Shown here: positions 5,958 through 6,649 of the stretch, piece by piece | Numbering within the stretch: position 1 is the stretch's first letter | How the letters are laid out: every line of letters begins with the position of its first letter | DNA from: Methanosphaera sp. rholeuAM74 | Lineage (GTDB): Archaea > Methanobacteriota > Methanobacteria > Methanobacteriales > Methanobacteriaceae | Assembly (NCBI GenBank): GCA_003266075.1 | Contig: MUZZ01000146.1 | Location: 163-6,811, forward strand | DNA: 6,649 bases | Reading direction: 5' to 3' | Position numbers and translations under genes: made by a program | The notes under the pieces: model-generated | The model's input: only the letters and a program-made list of their open reading frames with translations | The model's database searches: none | What the model was told of the DNA's origin: nothing

Positions 5958-6086
5958 ATGAATTTGGAGGATTCATTTCAATGTCATGTTGATTTAATTA
6001 CTGCTGGTGTTGAGGATGAAGAGTTTCTAGAACAAATTCGTGGTGATGAGGTAATTTTATATGGGACAAAGATTAATGAAAGTTGA
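5958..6086 (+). pseudogene. Short remnant resembling the C-terminus of a minimal nucleotidyltransferase (MNT) protein
   Basis: A 42-codon frame starts at ATG 5958, directly after an in-frame TGA, and ends at TGA 6084-6086. It reads MNLEDSF, then CHVDLITAGVEDEEFLEQIR, then GDEVILYG. The hydrophobic-VDLIT block followed by an acidic helix and a DEVILYG-type strand resembles the C-terminal end of small nucleotidyltransferases that act as MNT antitoxins beside HEPN toxins (family knowledge). The catalytic GSxARG...DxD part is absent, so if the match is right this is a 5'-deleted fragment. No HEPN partner follows. Codon use looks protein-like. It could instead be an unrelated small protein; the assignment rests on one short motif read by eye. 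Confidence 0.5.
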
Positions 6087-6093
6087 ATTAGAG

Positions 6094-6268
6094 CATGGAG
6101 ACTTGCCATGAAATACTTTTAAATAAGAAAAAAGTATTACGAAAAGAGGATTTTATGCCAACACTCTACTAGCATAAAAAAAATCTGTGTCAAAAAATGA
6201 AGAAAGCCAGCACAGATGCAGCACTGCCAAATTGGTGCGTGGATTGGTTATGATTTGGGGGTTAACCC
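6094..6268. other. Cluster of consecutive hairpins in a gene-free stretch
   Basis: The gap 6087-6553 has no gene before ileS. Its first half carries a row of perfect inverted repeats: CATGG/CCATG (6094-6098, 6106-6110); AATACTTTT/AAAAGTATT (6112-6120, 6130-6138); TTTTATGC/GCATAAAA (6151-6158, 6172-6179); ATCTGTG/CACAGAT (6183-6189, 6211-6217); GCAC/GTGC (6221-6224, 6235-6238); and the palindrome GGGTTAACCC (6259-6268). The stems do not overlap. Local GC near 6200-6270 is higher than in the flanks. The row could be a structured RNA or the relic of a mobile element. The structures are seen; any function is inference. Confidence 0.4.
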
Positions 6269-6395
6269 GGGATTTACATTTTATATGTTTTTTTACATTT
6301 TTACGTAATTTTTATCTTGTGTTTACCTGTTTTATTGCATGAATTCTTGTATCCTATTTTGCCCATGCTATTTTAATTTGTCTTCTGAAATGCTT

Positions 6396-6441
6396 AAGTA
6401 TTTTTCTTAGTAGTTACATATATATTAATGATTATAATATT
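6396..6441 (+). promoter_or_regulatory. Candidate promoter/regulatory element of ileS, shared with mat
   Basis: The order is AAGTATT (6396-6402), AGTAG (6409-6413), a TATA-like ACATATATATT (6416-6426) and AATGATTATAATATT (6427-6441). The mat upstream region has AAGTATT (3027-3033), AGTAG (3044-3048), AAATATATA (3049-3057) and AATGATTATACTATT (3069-3083) in the same order; the last block differs at one of 15 bases. Initiation would fall near 6445, leaving a leader of about 100 bases. Confidence 0.5.
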
Positions 6442-6553
6442 ATCTGCATTTTTTTGTGGGTAATGTTTTTTATGGGGGATTATTTGTTAATTTTTTTACC
6501 ATAAACTCGTATTTAATTTCTAATCCCGTTGTTAATTTATAGGAGACGTGTAT

Positions 6554-6649
6554 ATGCCGATTGATGGTGTTAATCAAGGTTATGATAAGGCTTTGGAGGC
6601 CGGTGTTCAGAGGTTTTGGAGTGATGAGGATATTTATGGCAAGGTTGCT
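6554..6649 (+). CDS. ileS: Class I aminoacyl-tRNA synthetase N-terminus, probably isoleucyl-tRNA synthetase (3'-truncated by the window)
   Basis: Only the first 32 codons are present. The start is ATG 6554, with AGGAG at 6541-6545 eight bases upstream. The protein begins MPIDGVNQGYDKALEAGVQR and continues FWSDEDIYGKVA. The pattern Tyr-Asp...Leu-Glu..Val-Gln-Arg-Phe-Trp...Ile-Tyr-x-Lys-Val is how archaeal IleRS proteins commence, just before the domain with the HIGH motif, which lies outside the window. ValRS and LeuRS N-termini share an E..WQ..W version of this helix and fit less well. The enzyme would charge tRNA-Ile. It has its own upstream region, which contains the element shared with mat. 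The class I call is reasonable; the amino-acid specificity rests on 32 residues. Confidence 0.65.
   Translation, partial: MPIDGVNQGYDKALEAGVQRFWSDEDIYGKVA

Noticed and set aside
5957..5983. Thermosensor-like hairpin AATGAAT/ATTCATT with GGAGG in the loop before ATG 5981
   Set aside because: ATG 5981 opens a three-codon frame (ATG TCA TGT TGA), and the GGAGG bases read as codons of the MNT-like remnant, so the arrangement is probably coincidental.
6087..6250. HEPN toxin remnant downstream of the MNT fragment
   Set aside because: No frame shows the RX4-6H motif or a continuous helical protein; a stray ALPNW-like word is not enough.
5812..6553. tRNA gene or CRISPR array in the gene-poor stretch
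   Set aside because: No T-arm GGTTC-type sequence with a cloverleaf, and no regularly spaced direct repeats were found by eye.

Overview
The window most likely comes from a methanogenic archaeon of the order Methanobacteriales, and Methanosphaera, a gut genus, is the best guess. Four things point there: the AT-rich and strongly strand-skewed DNA, the C-terminal end of an HdrA subunit, an archaeal-type S-adenosylmethionine synthetase beside an archaeal-type serine hydroxymethyltransferase, and a decayed adhesin-like beta-helix gene of the kind abundant in gut Methanobacteriales. The genus is inferred from protein style; no database search was possible.

Layout, left to right. Positions 3-308 hold the 3' end of hdrA with two [4Fe-4S] motifs, followed by a hairpin. 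A 232-base AT-rich promoter region leads into glyA (541-1809, +). Convergent with glyA is a two-gene minus-strand operon: a DUF192 gene (2541-2924), then a flavoprotein/ferredoxin fusion resembling dihydromethanopterin reductase (acceptor) (1828-2544), with overlapping stop and start codons. A divergent intergenic region (2925-3155) contains a long dyad and serves the operon and mat (3156-4379, +), which ends in a T-tract. Next comes an adhesin-like pseudogene (4528-5811) broken by one nonsense codon and at least four frameshifts. A gene-poor stretch (5812-6553) holds a short apparent remnant of a nucleotidyltransferase, a run of hairpins and a promoter region. The last 96 bases are the start of a class I aminoacyl-tRNA synthetase, probably ileS.

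The intact genes share a one-carbon and methanogenesis theme. HdrA acts in heterodisulfide reduction and electron bifurcation. GlyA moves a one-carbon unit between serine and a pterin. The flavoprotein may reduce dihydromethanopterin to tetrahydromethanopterin, and MAT makes AdoMet. IleRS, if correct, is housekeeping. The adhesin and nucleotidyltransferase remnants mark an accessory, decaying patch between mat and ileS.

No intact new multi-gene system is visible. The best leads are non-coding: a blockwise element shared by the mat and ileS upstream regions, a 12-bp dyad upstream of mat, an inverted repeat bracketing the likely glyA TATA box, and a cluster of hairpins at 6094-6268.
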